Shown here: positions 17,771 through 26,510 of the stretch, piece by piece
Numbering within the stretch: the first letter of the stretch is position 1
How the letters are laid out: each line of letters starts with the position of its first letter
DNA from: Fimbriimonadales bacterium
GTDB lineage: Bacteria; Armatimonadota; Fimbriimonadia; Fimbriimonadales; ATM1
DNA length: 64,000 bases
Direction: 5' to 3'
NCBI GenBank assembly: GCA_026129745.1
Contig: JAHCHL010000013.1
Coordinates: 38,745-102,744 of the forward strand
Translations under genes and position numbers: made by a program
The notes under the pieces: generated by a model
Told to the model about the DNA's origin: nothing
Seen by the model: the letters and a program-made list of their open reading frames with translations, nothing else
Databases searched by the model: none

Positions 17771-18913
17771 ATGGCAACAACTGCGCCGAACTACAGCCCC
17801 GGGCTCGAAGGAGTCATTGCGGGGATTTCGACGATAAGCGACATCGACGTTGAGGCTTCAAGGCTGATCTATCGCGGTTACGATGTTCACGAGTTGGCGA
17901 AGCAAGGGAGCTTCGAAGAGACTGCTTATCTGCTGCTTCATGGGACATTGCCGACGCAGACTGAGCTGGATCACTTTCATCAGACATTGGCTGGGGAGTA
18001 CGAGGTACCTGATTACATCTATGACATTTTTCGCGCGACGCCGAAGAACGCTCACCCAATGGATCAGCTGAAGGTCGCGGTCGGTGCACTGGCTCCAAGC
18101 GATCCGGATTATTCGGCTTCGCCCACTGATCGGGATGCGAATTTGCGGAAGGCAGTCAGAATGACGGCGAAGATGGGGAATCTGGTTGCGAATGGTTGGC
18201 GGATTGCGCATGATCAAGAAGTTGTTAAGCCGGATGGTTCCCTGAACATCGCACAGAACTTCCTTTACATGCTGAACGGCACCAAGCCTGAGGAGTTCGC
18301 ATGGAAAGCCATCGACACTTCACTCGTGCTGTATGCAGAGCACGGATTCAACGCATCGACTTTTGCTGCGCGAGTAACCGTGTCATCGCTTAGCGACATT
18401 TACAGCGGAGTCGTTTCGGCAATTGGAACGCTAAAAGGCAATTTGCATGGCGGAGCAAATGAGAAAGCGATGGAAATGCTTATGGAGATTGGCAGCGTTG
18501 AGAATGCAGAGCCTTTCATTCGCGATGCGCTAACCCACAAGAAGAAGATCATGGGCTTTGGGCATCGTGAGTATCGCATCAGCGACAGTCGAGCCGGAAT
18601 TATGGGCGAACTTGGAAAGGAAGCGGCCCGAAGGAGCGGCAATGAAAAGTGGGCCGAGATAGCCGACATTTGCGAGCGAGTGATGAAAGAAGAAAAGAAC
18701 CTCTTTCCGAATGTCGACTTCCCCGCTGCCTACGCATACTATTCGCTTGGCGTTCCGATTCCACTCTATACGCCAATCTTTGCTATCAGCCGAATCACTG
18801 GCTGGTGCGCAAATATGATCGAGCAGCTTGATGACAATCGGATCATGCGGCCAAAAAGCATCTATGCAGGAGAGAGCTTGCGAGACTACGTGCCGATTGC
18901 GAATCGGCATTAG
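17771..18913 (+). CDS. prpC: 2-Methylcitrate synthase / citrate synthase
   Basis: 380 residues from the ATG at 17771, with AAGGAG 10 bases upstream; the longer open frame to 17702 overlaps the lyase gene and has no site. Catalytic landmarks are LYAEHGFNASTFAARV (active His), GGANEKAMEML, the MGFGHREYRISD segment with the second His, and FPNVDFPAAYAYYSLG with the catalytic Asp. The run of FPNVDFPAA to GWCANMIEQ is typical of enzymes that accept both propionyl-CoA and acetyl-CoA. It condenses the acyl-CoA with oxaloacetate in the cytoplasm. Pairing with prpB favours the methylcitrate role, but it may also serve the TCA cycle. A strong terminator follows. Confidence 0.9.
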   Translation: MATTAPNYSPGLEGVIAGISTISDIDVEASRLIYRGYDVHELAKQGSFEETAYLLLHGTLPTQTELDHFHQTLAGEYEVPDYIYDIFRATPKNAHPMDQLKVAVGALAPSDPDYSASPTDRDANLRKAVRMTAKMGNLVANGWRIAHDQEVVKPDGSLNIAQNFLYMLNGTKPEEFAWKAIDTSLVLYAEHGFNASTFAARVTVSSLSDIYSGVVSAIGTLKGNLHGGANEKAMEMLMEIGSVENAEPFIRDALTHKKKIMGFGHREYRISDSRAGIMGELGKEAARRSGNEKWAEIADICERVMKEEKNLFPNVDFPAAYAYYSLGVPIPLYTPIFAISRITGWCANMIEQLDDNRIMRPKSIYAGESLRDYVPIANRH

Positions 18914-18935
18914 GTTCTCTTCCTCCAAAGTGCAG

Positions 18936-18983
18936 GAAGCAGGCTCGCCCTTCCAAAATGCGTGGCGAGCCTGCTTCTTTTCT
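18936..18983 (+). terminator. Rho-independent terminator after prpC
   Basis: Perfect 14-base-pair stem: arms gaagcaggctcgcc (18936-18949) and ggcgagcctgcttc (18964-18977), followed by TTTTCTT. It begins 22 bases after the prpC stop codon and ends the prpB-prpC transcript. It also shows that the open frame of the next gene upstream of 19034 is not coding. Confidence 0.93.
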
Positions 18984-19033
18984 TGCGCATCACGCGTTAC
19001 TACTCTAACGAACGTGCGACGATATTGTTAGAT

Positions 19034-22000
19034 ATGGAGCCAGTTAGCAAATTACCCATCGGTGCTGATTTAGAAGGGCTTAGCCTGCGCGAATTGATCG
19101 AGGCTATGGACCTTGCGGTTTGGTGTTCTGATGAAAGGGCACGCCGCGTCATCTACGTCAGCCGTGCATACGAAGAGATCTGGGGTCGCCGGGCCGCAGA
19201 GTTCGCTTCGGACTGGGAAGCGTGGAAGGAATGGATACACCCGGAAGACCGCGACAGGGTCGTCGAGATTAGCAATCAGTTCTTTCAGGGTGACCCCGGT
19301 GCACACTATGACTTGACTTATCGCATTGTTCGACCGGACAATTCCGTCCGCACGATAAGAGATCGCGGCTTCAAGCTTCACGGTTCTCCACCAGGGGTCA
19401 TCCATGGAGTTGCCGTAGACATTACTGAACAAGTTGATAGGGAATCGCAGCTGCAAGAGAACGAGTATCGCCTCCGTGCTCTCATTGAAGCGCATCCAGA
19501 TATGCTCTTTGTAATCTCTCGAGACGGTGTGATTCAAGAGTTTTACAGCCATTTGACTGCAGTTCCCCAACTAACAGCTGACACTCTTGTAGGAAGAACT
19601 TTGGACGATTTACTTCCTGAGGAACTTGCGCTTGAAAAGCTCGCACTATATCGTCAAGTCATGGACAATGGTCAGCCAGCGAGATTCGAATATGAAGCGG
19701 ACCTCGGTGGAAAGTGGCGCCGGTTGGAATCGCGCACGACCTTTCTGAGCAAAGTCCGAGTTCTTTGTGTTCTGCGCGACGTTACCGATTCTTGGGAGAC
19801 TCAAGAGCGTATTCGTCAAAGTGAAGAGCTCTACCGATCCCTTGTCGATGCAACACCAGACATGATTGCCATCCATCAGGATAGCAAGCTGGTCTTCATG
19901 AATGAGTCAGGTGTTCGCCTCTTAGGTACGCAATCAACACATGCTATTTTGGGACGTAGCATCTCTGACTTTGTTGAAGTTTCGGATCGGCAGAGGATTA
20001 CTATTCAACTCGCTGAATCGTCTGCCCAGCGACCAACATTCTCATCGCAAGAGTATTCGTTCCTCCGCCTTGACGGAACAGTAATTGCATTGGAGTTGAC
20101 CTGTACGGCCTGTACGTTTGGTGGCAAAGACGCTGTTCAACTAATTGGCCGAGACCTGACACAACGACGACAGGCGGAGCAGACAGCAAGGAGCACCGAG
20201 GCACAACTGGCCGCAATCATAAACAGTCGACCCGACTGGGTATTGGCAGTCAATCGAGACGGTCAGATTCTTACTGCCAATAAAGCAACCCAACAAGCGT
20301 TCGAAGCCTACACCGGGCAACGGCTAACGCCCCTTGCCAACCCATTTGAATTCATACCCAGCGATTCCGGAAAGAGATTCCGTGAGCGATTAGACCGAGC
20401 CTTTGCGGGGGAAACATTCAGTGTAGAGCAAGTCTTTGAATTTGGCGAACGAGCGATTCACTTTGATATTAGCTTTGCTCCTGTCATTGAGTCTGGCGAG
20501 GTCGTAGCAGTTTCTATCATCTGTCAAGACATTTCTGATCGAGTGCTAGCTCAGCAGGAACTAGCAGAAAGCGAGCGAAGATTTCGATCCCTAGTCGAAG
20601 GCCTGCGACTGATTGCCTACGAGTTCGACCCAGTTACTCGTTGCTTCACTTATGTTTCGCCTCTTGCCGAGAATTTGCTCGGTTATCCCCATGCCAAGTG
20701 GCATGAAGTTGGATTCTGGAGAAGCGTGCTCCACCCTGAAGATAGGACGAGAATCGCGCGGTATGCACTAAGAATGGAGCAGTCTTGCAAGGATCATGAA
20801 ATGGAGTATCGAATGGTCGCTGCAGACGGCAGAACAGTCTGGATTCGCGACATTGTTACCGTAGTCGCTCAGGATGATATGCCAATTCGCCTAAAGGGAG
20901 TCTTGATCGACATTACGGAGAACAGAAAGCTTGAGGAGCAGCTTCTGCAGTCCCAAAAAATGGAAGCGGTAGGCCGATTGGCTGGAGGTATCGCCCATGA
21001 CTTCAACAACATGCTCTCCGCAATCATTGGCTTCGCTGAGCTGATTGAAATGAAGGAGTCGCTGTCGGAGAGTGCAAAGACACAATTGGCAGGGATCATA
21101 AAGGCTGCCGATCGCGCGTCGACGCTTACAAGTCAGTTGTTGACATTTGCAAGACATCAAGTCAGCAGACGAGAAATTGCAGATATTAACGAGTTAATCG
21201 TTTCGGCAAGGGATTTGCTGGATCGACTTCTCGGAGATTCAATATCGGTGCGCTTAGAGTTGGACCCAAACTTGGCTCTCGTAGCTGCCGATACGATGCA
21301 ACTCGAACAAGTAATGCTCAATCTCGCGCTGAACGCACGCGATGCAATGCCAAATGGGGGACAGTTTGAGATGTCCACGAAGAATGTTCATGTTGCAGGG
21401 GAAAGCCCAGAGACCAACGCTGTGCCTCCTGGATCGTATGTCCTGATTGAAGTCTCCGATGACGGAGATGGCATGCCACCAGAAGTCGCGTCTCGGGCAT
21501 TCGAGCCATTCTTTACTACCAAGCCGATTGGAAAAGGAACAGGCTTAGGACTTTCAGTTTGCCACGGGATCGTTGCCAATCATGGTGGCGCCATGAAAGT
21601 CGACAGCAATCGGACAACAGGGGCATCCATTCTTATCTATCTTCCGGTAGCGTTCCCTCGTACTGATTCGAGTGAACCGGCAGGCCCGCTAGCAGGTCAC
21701 TCTGTGCTTGTACTTAGCGGCGACGCAGAAGAAGCAAGAACTCTTGGAGATCAGCTCTCCAAGCTTGGTTGCAAAGTAACCGTTTGCACGGACGCAAACG
21801 GAGAGCTAATTGTTGGTGCGGACAACAACTTCGACGTCGTGGCGGTTCCAGATTGGATTGGAGAACACGCACTCCCAATGTCAATCAACGAAATCAAGAA
21901 TCGATACAACAACGTTCGTATCTTATATCTAACAAGGGCGGGTGCCAACGACATTGCTGACTCTGTGTCAAGTGAGGAGTTTCGATTGCACATCCCATAT

Positions 22001-22051
22001 CGGGTTTCAGACTTAGCGCGGGCTCTCGAGTCATTGCTGGCGAACCCTTAG
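19034..22051 (+). CDS. Multi-PAS hybrid sensor histidine kinase
   Basis: 1005 residues from the ATG at 19034; the frame is open upstream but runs through the terminator of prpC. Five PAS/PAC-type domains can be traced at about 20-140, 140-255, 260-375, 385-505 and 510-635. The kinase core has the H-box [17 protein letters not shown] (His near 655), the N-box [25 protein letters not shown], and the G2 box [13 protein letters not shown]. Residues 890-1005 look like a receiver fold, but where the phospho-acceptor Asp should lie the sequence reads FDVVAVPDW, so the Asp position is probably Pro. No membrane segments, hence a cytoplasmic sensor. No response regulator gene lies next to it, and its signal is unknown. 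Confidence 0.92.
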   Translation: MEPVSKLPIGADLEGLSLRELIEAMDLAVWCSDERARRVIYVSRAYEEIWGRRAAEFASDWEAWKEWIHPEDRDRVVEISNQFFQGDPGAHYDLTYRIVRPDNSVRTIRDRGFKLHGSPPGVIHGVAVDITEQVDRESQLQENEYRLRALIEAHPDMLFVISRDGVIQEFYSHLTAVPQLTADTLVGRTLDDLLPEELALEKLALYRQVMDNGQPARFEYEADLGGKWRRLESRTTFLSKVRVLCVLRDVTDSWETQERIRQSEELYRSLVDATPDMIAIHQDSKLVFMNESGVRLLGTQSTHAILGRSISDFVEVSDRQRITIQLAESSAQRPTFSSQEYSFLRLDGTVIALELTCTACTFGGKDAVQLIGRDLTQRRQAEQTARSTEAQLAAIINSRPDWVLAVNRDGQILTANKATQQAFEAYTGQRLTPLANPFEFIPSDSGKRFRERLDRAFAGETFSVEQVFEFGERAIHFDISFAPVIESGEVVAVSIICQDISDRVLAQQELAESERRFRSLVEGLRLIAYEFDPVTRCFTYVSPLAENLLGYPHAKWHEVGFWRSVLHPEDRTRIARYALRMEQSCKDHEMEYRMVAADGRTVWIRDIVTVVAQDDMPIRLKGVLIDITENRKLEEQLLQSQKMEAVGRLAGGIAHDFNNMLSAIIGFAELIEMKESLSESAKTQLAGIIKAADRASTLTSQLLTFARHQVSRREIADINELIVSARDLLDRLLGDSISVRLELDPNLALVAADTMQLEQVMLNLALNARDAMPNGGQFEMSTKNVHVAGESPETNAVPPGSYVLIEVSDDGDGMPPEVASRAFEPFFTTKPIGKGTGLGLSVCHGIVANHGGAMKVDSNRTTGASILIYLPVAFPRTDSSEPAGPLAGHSVLVLSGDAEEARTLGDQLSKLGCKVTVCTDANGELIVGADNNFDVVAVPDWIGEHALPMSINEIKNRYNNVRILYLTRAGANDIADSVSSEEFRLHIPYRVSDLARALESLLANP

Positions 22052-22098
22052 AGCCGCAGGCCCAACTCGCCACTTCGAGATGGACCACGGCGCCTTCG

Positions 22099-22341
22099 CT
22101 ACGATTGAGGCCCGTCGCTCGAGGATTCAGCTACGTAATATTGCGTCGCTCTGCAGAAGCCGGCCAGCTTTCTAAGCGCCTCTTCTGCGACGCCATCCAG
22201 CTTAGCAGGACTCAACATGCACATGATCAAAAGAGCCAGGGCCTCTTCCTCCGTGAGGGTGAGCGTTGGTCGGGAGGTCTCTTCCTTTACGACCATCTTG
22301 CCTCCTTCGGATTCAGAATCCAGTTGACTTAGACTGCCCAT
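22099..22341 (-). CDS. Small hypothetical protein
   Basis: 80 residues from the ATG at 22341 (a TTG at 22350 is possible). The acidic N-terminus leads to LTLTEEEALALLIMCMLSP, an amphipathic helix, then LDGVAEEALRKLAGFCRAT. The composition and helical periodicity look like a real small soluble protein. I do not recognise a family. It stands alone on the minus strand between the histidine kinase and a divergently oriented small gene, so context gives no role. Confidence 0.55.
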   Translation of the reverse strand: MGSLSQLDSESEGGKMVVKEETSRPTLTLTEEEALALLIMCMLSPAKLDGVAEEALRKLAGFCRATQYYVAESSSDGPQS

Positions 22342-22440
22342 ACGCTCCAATTGTTCATTTTCGGATCGAGAAGGTGCTTTCGCAAGGTGCTAACAGGAAG
22401 AACGGGCCTAAATGTGGAAAACTAGTCTACTGAATCTCCT

Positions 22441-22788
22441 ATGTTTGCGCTTAACTTCTACTCAGACCTGTACCTCGATGTCCTTAGAGCCAACAGAAAG
22501 ACTCTCTCTATTCGGCTGGGCGACAAGCGTTTCAAGTATCGGGAGGGAGAAATCGTCTGGGTGACCATAGGCCAACGCTTTGGCAGACGACAAAAGCTAT
22601 TCGCTGCCGTCATCGATCGGGTGGAAGTAAAGACGATCAGCGAGCTAAGTCGGCGGGAAATTGAGAGGGAGAACCCAGAATTCAGGTCGCACGAGGACGT
22701 CGTCGCGCTCCTCGCAAGAATCTACAACGAGCAAATCTCAACCGAACACCTTGTTACTGTCATCCATTTCAGCCCGGTGGACGAATAG
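22441..22788 (+). CDS. ASCH-domain-like small protein
   Basis: 115 residues starting at the ATG 22441. The sequence opens FALNFYSDLYLDVLRANRKTLS followed by IRLGDKRFKYREGEIVWVT, which fits the pattern of ASCH/PUA-like domains: a conserved strand, Lys-Thr, an IR motif, then Gly-Asp/Glu before a hydrophobic strand. The second half has ISELSRREIERENPEF and ends in a strand, VTVIHFSPVDE. ASCH domains are thought to bind RNA or modified nucleosides. It converges with the MerR-TOBE gene on the other strand (7-base gap). The family assignment is from pattern memory and not certain. Confidence 0.7.
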   Translation: MFALNFYSDLYLDVLRANRKTLSIRLGDKRFKYREGEIVWVTIGQRFGRRQKLFAAVIDRVEVKTISELSRREIERENPEFRSHEDVVALLARIYNEQISTEHLVTVIHFSPVDE

Positions 22789-22794
22789 GAGATG

Positions 22795-23217
22795 TCATCG
22801 GGCAATCATCACGTCGGTGGACTTTATCACTGCAGTGGCCCTATCTCCAACTCTTAGACCAAGTCGCCGGAGACTCGATCGAGAAATGATCGAGGCAACT
22901 TGATCACCTGTCGCCAGTTCCAAGATGACTTCGCAAATTACTGAGCCGGTGCTGATTTCCTTGACGATCCCGGTAAGCCGGTTTCTGGCACTGAGCTCCA
23001 TGCCAGGGATTTCCAGGCTTGGTTGAGACTCTTCGTCGCCGCCAATCAGCTTGCGCCGCATCTCCTGGATGACCTTTCTATCGTAAAGCCTCCAGCCTCT
23101 GAAATCTCGTTCGGGAGCAGGGATCCTTCCTGACTTCTCCCAACTCGCGAGGGTTTTCGCAGAAACTCCCAGAGCTTCGGCGGCTTCGGCTCTGGTCAAC
23201 TTATCAGGGTGCTTCAT
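22795..23217 (-). CDS. MerR-type HTH regulator with molybdate-binding TOBE (Mop) domain
   Basis: 140 residues. Residues 7-60 form a winged helix-turn-helix: LTRAEAAEALGVSAKTLASW, then GRIPAPERDFRGWRLYDRK, the MerR/excisionase pattern. Residues 74-140 are a TOBE domain (LSARNRLTGIVKEISTG to GDRATAVIKSTDVMIAR), the fold that binds molybdate or tungstate in ModE and molbindins. It may therefore sense oxyanions and regulate transport or cofactor genes. No modABC gene is in the window. It is transcribed away from miaB, and the 48 bases between the two starts may hold shared control sites. Confidence 0.85.
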   Translation of the reverse strand: MKHPDKLTRAEAAEALGVSAKTLASWEKSGRIPAPERDFRGWRLYDRKVIQEMRRKLIGGDEESQPSLEIPGMELSARNRLTGIVKEISTGSVICEVILELATGDQVASIISRSSLRRLGLRVGDRATAVIKSTDVMIAR

Positions 23218-23265
23218 AGGAAGGTCGTACCAGTTTACTACTGCCGGTAAAATAGGCTCTCTCCC

Positions 23266-24645
23266 ATGATTCTTGCCCAGCCTAAACGAGAGTCTGCTGA
23301 ATCTGTTGACTTCAACGGGTCATTTAAGGTCGTTACCTGGGGCTGTCAAATGAACGTTGAGGACAGCGAGCAGATGGAGTTGATGCTCAGGGCGACTGGA
23401 CTCACAGAAGCTCCGAGTCTGGATTCTGCGGACGTGATTCTTCTCAATACTTGCAGTGTTAGGAAGAAGCCCGAGGACAAGGCATTCAGTTTGCTAGGTG
23501 AGCTTCGTGAGATGAAGGACCAGCGTCCTGACGTCGTCATCGGTGTCTGCGGCTGCATGGCGCAGTTGCGCGCCGATGAGATCAGGCGCCGAGCCCCCCA
23601 TGTCGACTTCGTGATCGGTACAGCACAGGTTGCCCTTGTGCCCGCCCTTGTTCTGGAAGCAAAGCAGGCCAGAAACTTTCAGAAACGATTAGAACTGCCA
23701 GAAAGAAAGGGTGCAATTGTCGCAAGTGTTCCCGAGCGTTATGTCGGTAGAGCCGGCAAACTCAAGTCCTTTGTACCAATTCAATATGGGTGCGATAAGT
23801 TCTGTACTTTTTGTATCGTTCCTACAACGAGAGGCCGTGAAAGAAGTCGACCGACTATGGACATCCTGCGTGAGATTACCGAACTTGCCTCACGCGGTAC
23901 GAAGGAAGTTACCCTTCTCGGGCAGACCGTGAACTCTTACGGGAAAAACATGCTTGAAGGCAAAGTGCCATTTGCAAAGCTCTTGAGGATGATCGCAGCC
24001 GTACCCGGCATTGAGCGCATTCGTTACACTTCGCCTTATCCACGTGACTTTACTGACGATTTGCTTGCTGCACACCGCAATGTCCCGCAAGTCATGGAAC
24101 ATTGTCATCTCCCATTGCAAAGTGGTGATGATGAGGTCCTGAAGCGAATGAAGAGACTGTACACTGTGAATTCGTTCAGCGAAATCTACAATCGCCTGAG
24201 ATCGATTCCGGGAATGTCCATAACCACTGACATTATCATAGGATTCCCAGGCGAAACTGACGATCAATTCATGAACACGATGAAAGTCGTCGAAACTCTT
24301 CGGTTCGATAGCGCCTTCATGTTTGCGTATTCGCAAAGGCCCGGCACGCCTGCAGCAAACTGGGATGAGCAAGTGCCCACGGACGTAAAGAAGAAGCGGC
24401 TCAATGAACTGATTGCACTACAAAACGAGATCACCTTAAGGATCAACACTGAGCAAGCTGGGTCGGTATTTGAAGTTCTGGTGGAAGGAGTATCGGAAAA
24501 GGATCCCTCTTTACTGAAGGGCCATACAAGGCACAACAAAGTTATCCTTTTTCAGGGAAGTGGAGAATTAACTGGCGAGGTGGTACATGTAGAATCCATT
24601 GAGGGCCATCCCTGGGGCTTTAGCGGGCGCCTTGCCAATAATTAG
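23266..24645 (+). CDS. miaB: tRNA-2-methylthio-N6-dimethylallyladenosine synthase
   Basis: 459 residues, the full MiaB length. The N-terminal UPF0004 domain holds one cluster (Cys27 in TWGCQMN, Cys63 in NTCSVR, Cys97 in GCMAQ). The radical-SAM core has CDKFCTFC with Cys176, Cys180 and Cys183, and the C-terminal TRAM domain covers about 385-455 (VFEVLVEG). The enzyme adds a methylthio group to i6A37 of tRNAs reading UNN codons. The frame begins with an ATG at 23266, six to twelve bases after a TAAAAT box (23248-23253), so the leader may be very short. RimO-like paralogues are excluded by the typical MiaB motif CIVPTTRGRERSR. Confidence 0.96.
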   Translation: MILAQPKRESAESVDFNGSFKVVTWGCQMNVEDSEQMELMLRATGLTEAPSLDSADVILLNTCSVRKKPEDKAFSLLGELREMKDQRPDVVIGVCGCMAQLRADEIRRRAPHVDFVIGTAQVALVPALVLEAKQARNFQKRLELPERKGAIVASVPERYVGRAGKLKSFVPIQYGCDKFCTFCIVPTTRGRERSRPTMDILREITELASRGTKEVTLLGQTVNSYGKNMLEGKVPFAKLLRMIAAVPGIERIRYTSPYPRDFTDDLLAAHRNVPQVMEHCHLPLQSGDDEVLKRMKRLYTVNSFSEIYNRLRSIPGMSITTDIIIGFPGETDDQFMNTMKVVETLRFDSAFMFAYSQRPGTPAANWDEQVPTDVKKKRLNELIALQNEITLRINTEQAGSVFEVLVEGVSEKDPSLLKGHTRHNKVILFQGSGELTGEVVHVESIEGHPWGFSGRLANN

Positions 24646-24662
24646 CCTTGTCCAGGTTGGAA

Positions 24663-24680
24663 TCATGTCGGTATACATGA
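24663..24680. other. Dyad upstream of the redoxin gene
   Basis: TCATGT (24663-24668) and ACATGA (24675-24680) form a perfect six-base dyad around cggtat, followed by a further TCATGA at 24685. It sits between the miaB stop and the redoxin start and could be an operator. This is inference from symmetry alone. Confidence 0.35.
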
Positions 24681-24759
24681 CAGGTCATGACGAAGGTGGC
24701 CGTGATGATTGGGATGGCCGGCAACACTCAGGCGTGATACAATCGTCTTAATAGCTACT

Positions 24760-25335
24760 ATGCTTGGGCTTTTTTCGTTGATTGCTCTGGGTTTGATTCA
24801 GGAACCTCCGTTCCCTACGGAGCCACTGAGTCTCCCCAAGCTTCAATCTCTCGACGGCAAGGTTGTCTCAGTTCCTGCGCCAGCCAAGAAGGCGACGGTC
24901 GTCATGTTTGTGACTGTGGACTGTCCCATTGCGAACAGATATGTACCTGAGATGAAGCGAATCGCCGAGGAGTACCAAGAGAAGCACGTTGCATTTTTAC
25001 TGGCCTACGTTGACCCATACCTCGATGTTCAAGAAGTGCAAAAGCATCGAGCTGACTTTGAGGTCACGATTAACGGCGTATTCGACGAAAAGCACATTCT
25101 CGTTAAGGCGCTCGGCGCCACAATCACTCCTCAAGCGGTCATCGTAGGGTCAGATGGAATGCTGAAGTATCGTGGCCGAATAGATGACACTTACGTAGAG
25201 CATGGGCGTCCGAGAGAAAGACCTACGAGGCAAGACTTGAGGATTGCGCTTGAAGAAATCCTCGCGGGCAAGGCTGTTTCACAACCGATCACAAGGTCAA
25301 TTGGCTGTGACATCCCGGACCGAATCGATAGATGA
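24760..25335 (+). CDS. Exported thioredoxin-fold (redoxin/AhpC-TSA-like) protein
   Basis: 191 residues from the ATG at 24760, which opens a signal peptide (MLGLFSLIALGLIQ); a TTG at 24709 is possible but less apt. The fold shows KATVVMFVTVDCPIANRYVP with a single cysteine in the redoxin active-site position, then AFLLAYVDPYLDVQEVQKH and GATITPQAVIVGSDG with the cis-Pro loop (TP). Proteins with this DCPIANRY motif occur with cytochrome c/copper monooxygenase-like proteins in Planctomycetes and Acidobacteria. The stop codon overlaps the next start by ATGA. It probably takes part in extracytoplasmic redox chemistry; with one cysteine, thiol exchange would need a partner. Confidence 0.85.
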   Translation: MLGLFSLIALGLIQEPPFPTEPLSLPKLQSLDGKVVSVPAPAKKATVVMFVTVDCPIANRYVPEMKRIAEEYQEKHVAFLLAYVDPYLDVQEVQKHRADFEVTINGVFDEKHILVKALGATITPQAVIVGSDGMLKYRGRIDDTYVEHGRPRERPTRQDLRIALEEILAGKAVSQPITRSIGCDIPDRIDR

Positions 25336-26510
25336 TGCGTTTGATCTGGCTGGTGCTGGCATTGCCAGTTCTGTTGGCCGAATCGAACGAGCCTGAGGAA
25401 GTCACGTACCTTTCAGACATTGAGCCGATCATTCGAGCTAAATGCACACCATGTCACAGTCCGGGCGGGCCTGCGCCATTCTCATTACTGAGTTACCAAG
25501 ATGTTCAGAAGCGTGCAAACCAAGTTGCGCTTGCCTTGATCGATCGCACAATGCCGCCGAATCGGGCGACCTCGGAACGAGGCACCTTTACGTACATTCC
25601 TGCAACTTCTCCCGAGGACATTGTCAAAATTCAAAAGTGGTCAACAGAAGGACAGGTTCGCGGTACTGGAGATGAACTTCCCGCTCCTGAACAGCAACGA
25701 CGATGGCGACTGGGCGAGCCCAACGTCATCGTCAAGCCGCATGATTCTTACGAGACGCGCGCCGAGGATAGACCGCACTGGCGGGTCTATAGAGTTCGAT
25801 TGCCTCATTTTGAGAGCAAGACATTGCGGGCAATTGACATCATCCCCGACGTTCCCTCAGTGATTCGCCATGTCCAAGTTGCCTTGAGTGGCCCTTCGGA
25901 CGGACCAACGGCAGGCCCTGGTTCGATACCGATCCATTCACTGATCGGTGCTTGGTCTTATGGATACCATGCGATAGCGTTTCCAGAGAATGCAGGTCTC
26001 GAATTGCATGGAATCGACGAGCTCGTGCTCCATGTCTTTGTGCAACCGTCTGGCCGTCGGGAGTCTGCCGGCCTAGAAGTTGGATTGTATTTCGGAGAAG
26101 GTCAGATTGAGCCACAGATCATTCCGCTTCGAATCCCGGAAGGGCACATTCCACCGTCGCCTGCCTACATGGCAACATCAAGAGTTACCATACCAGTCGA
26201 CATAGAGCTTCTTGCGCTGATTCCAGATTTTCGCGATCTTGCAACTGAGATAACTATTCTCGCTATCAAGCCAAATGGATCAACGATGCGACTGTTTCAC
26301 CTCGACGGATGGAGTACTTTCTGGATCGGGGCTTATCGTTATCCTTCGCCGATCCACTTGCCTGCAGGAACGACAATAACCTTGGATGCAAGATACAATA
26401 ACTCGACGCACAACGTTCAGAGTTTGAACCGAGTTCCTACAAGAGTCCCAATCGGTACGGCTGCCGGCGAAGAGCCTGGATCTGTAGCGTTGCAGGTTTT
26501 GGCTTACTGA
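25332..26510 (+). CDS. Exported c-type cytochrome with copper type II monooxygenase-like domain
   Basis: 392 residues with a signal peptide (1-16). A heme site CTPCH lies at residues 38-42 (TYLSDIEPIIRAKCTPCH), with a likely distal Met in DRTMPPN. The second half resembles the copper type II ascorbate-dependent monooxygenase fold: SVIRHVQVALSG, SYGYHAIAFPENAGLELHG, then LFHLDGWSTFWIGAYRY and LDARYNNSTHNVQSLN. The gene starts inside the stop of the redoxin gene (ATGA), so the two are co-translated, and they are often fused in other bacteria. The copper-ligand set is only partly visible, so enzymatic activity is not certain. Confidence 0.85.
   Translation: MMRLIWLVLALPVLLAESNEPEEVTYLSDIEPIIRAKCTPCHSPGGPAPFSLLSYQDVQKRANQVALALIDRTMPPNRATSERGTFTYIPATSPEDIVKIQKWSTEGQVRGTGDELPAPEQQRRWRLGEPNVIVKPHDSYETRAEDRPHWRVYRVRLPHFESKTLRAIDIIPDVPSVIRHVQVALSGPSDGPTAGPGSIPIHSLIGAWSYGYHAIAFPENAGLELHGIDELVLHVFVQPSGRRESAGLEVGLYFGEGQIEPQIIPLRIPEGHIPPSPAYMATSRVTIPVDIELLALIPDFRDLATEITILAIKPNGSTMRLFHLDGWSTFWIGAYRYPSPIHLPAGTTITLDARYNNSTHNVQSLNRVPTRVPIGTAAGEEPGSVALQVLAY

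Noticed and set aside
18962..19033. Start of the histidine kinase at 18962
   Set aside because: This part lies inside the prpC terminator stem, and PAS-kinase similarity begins later.
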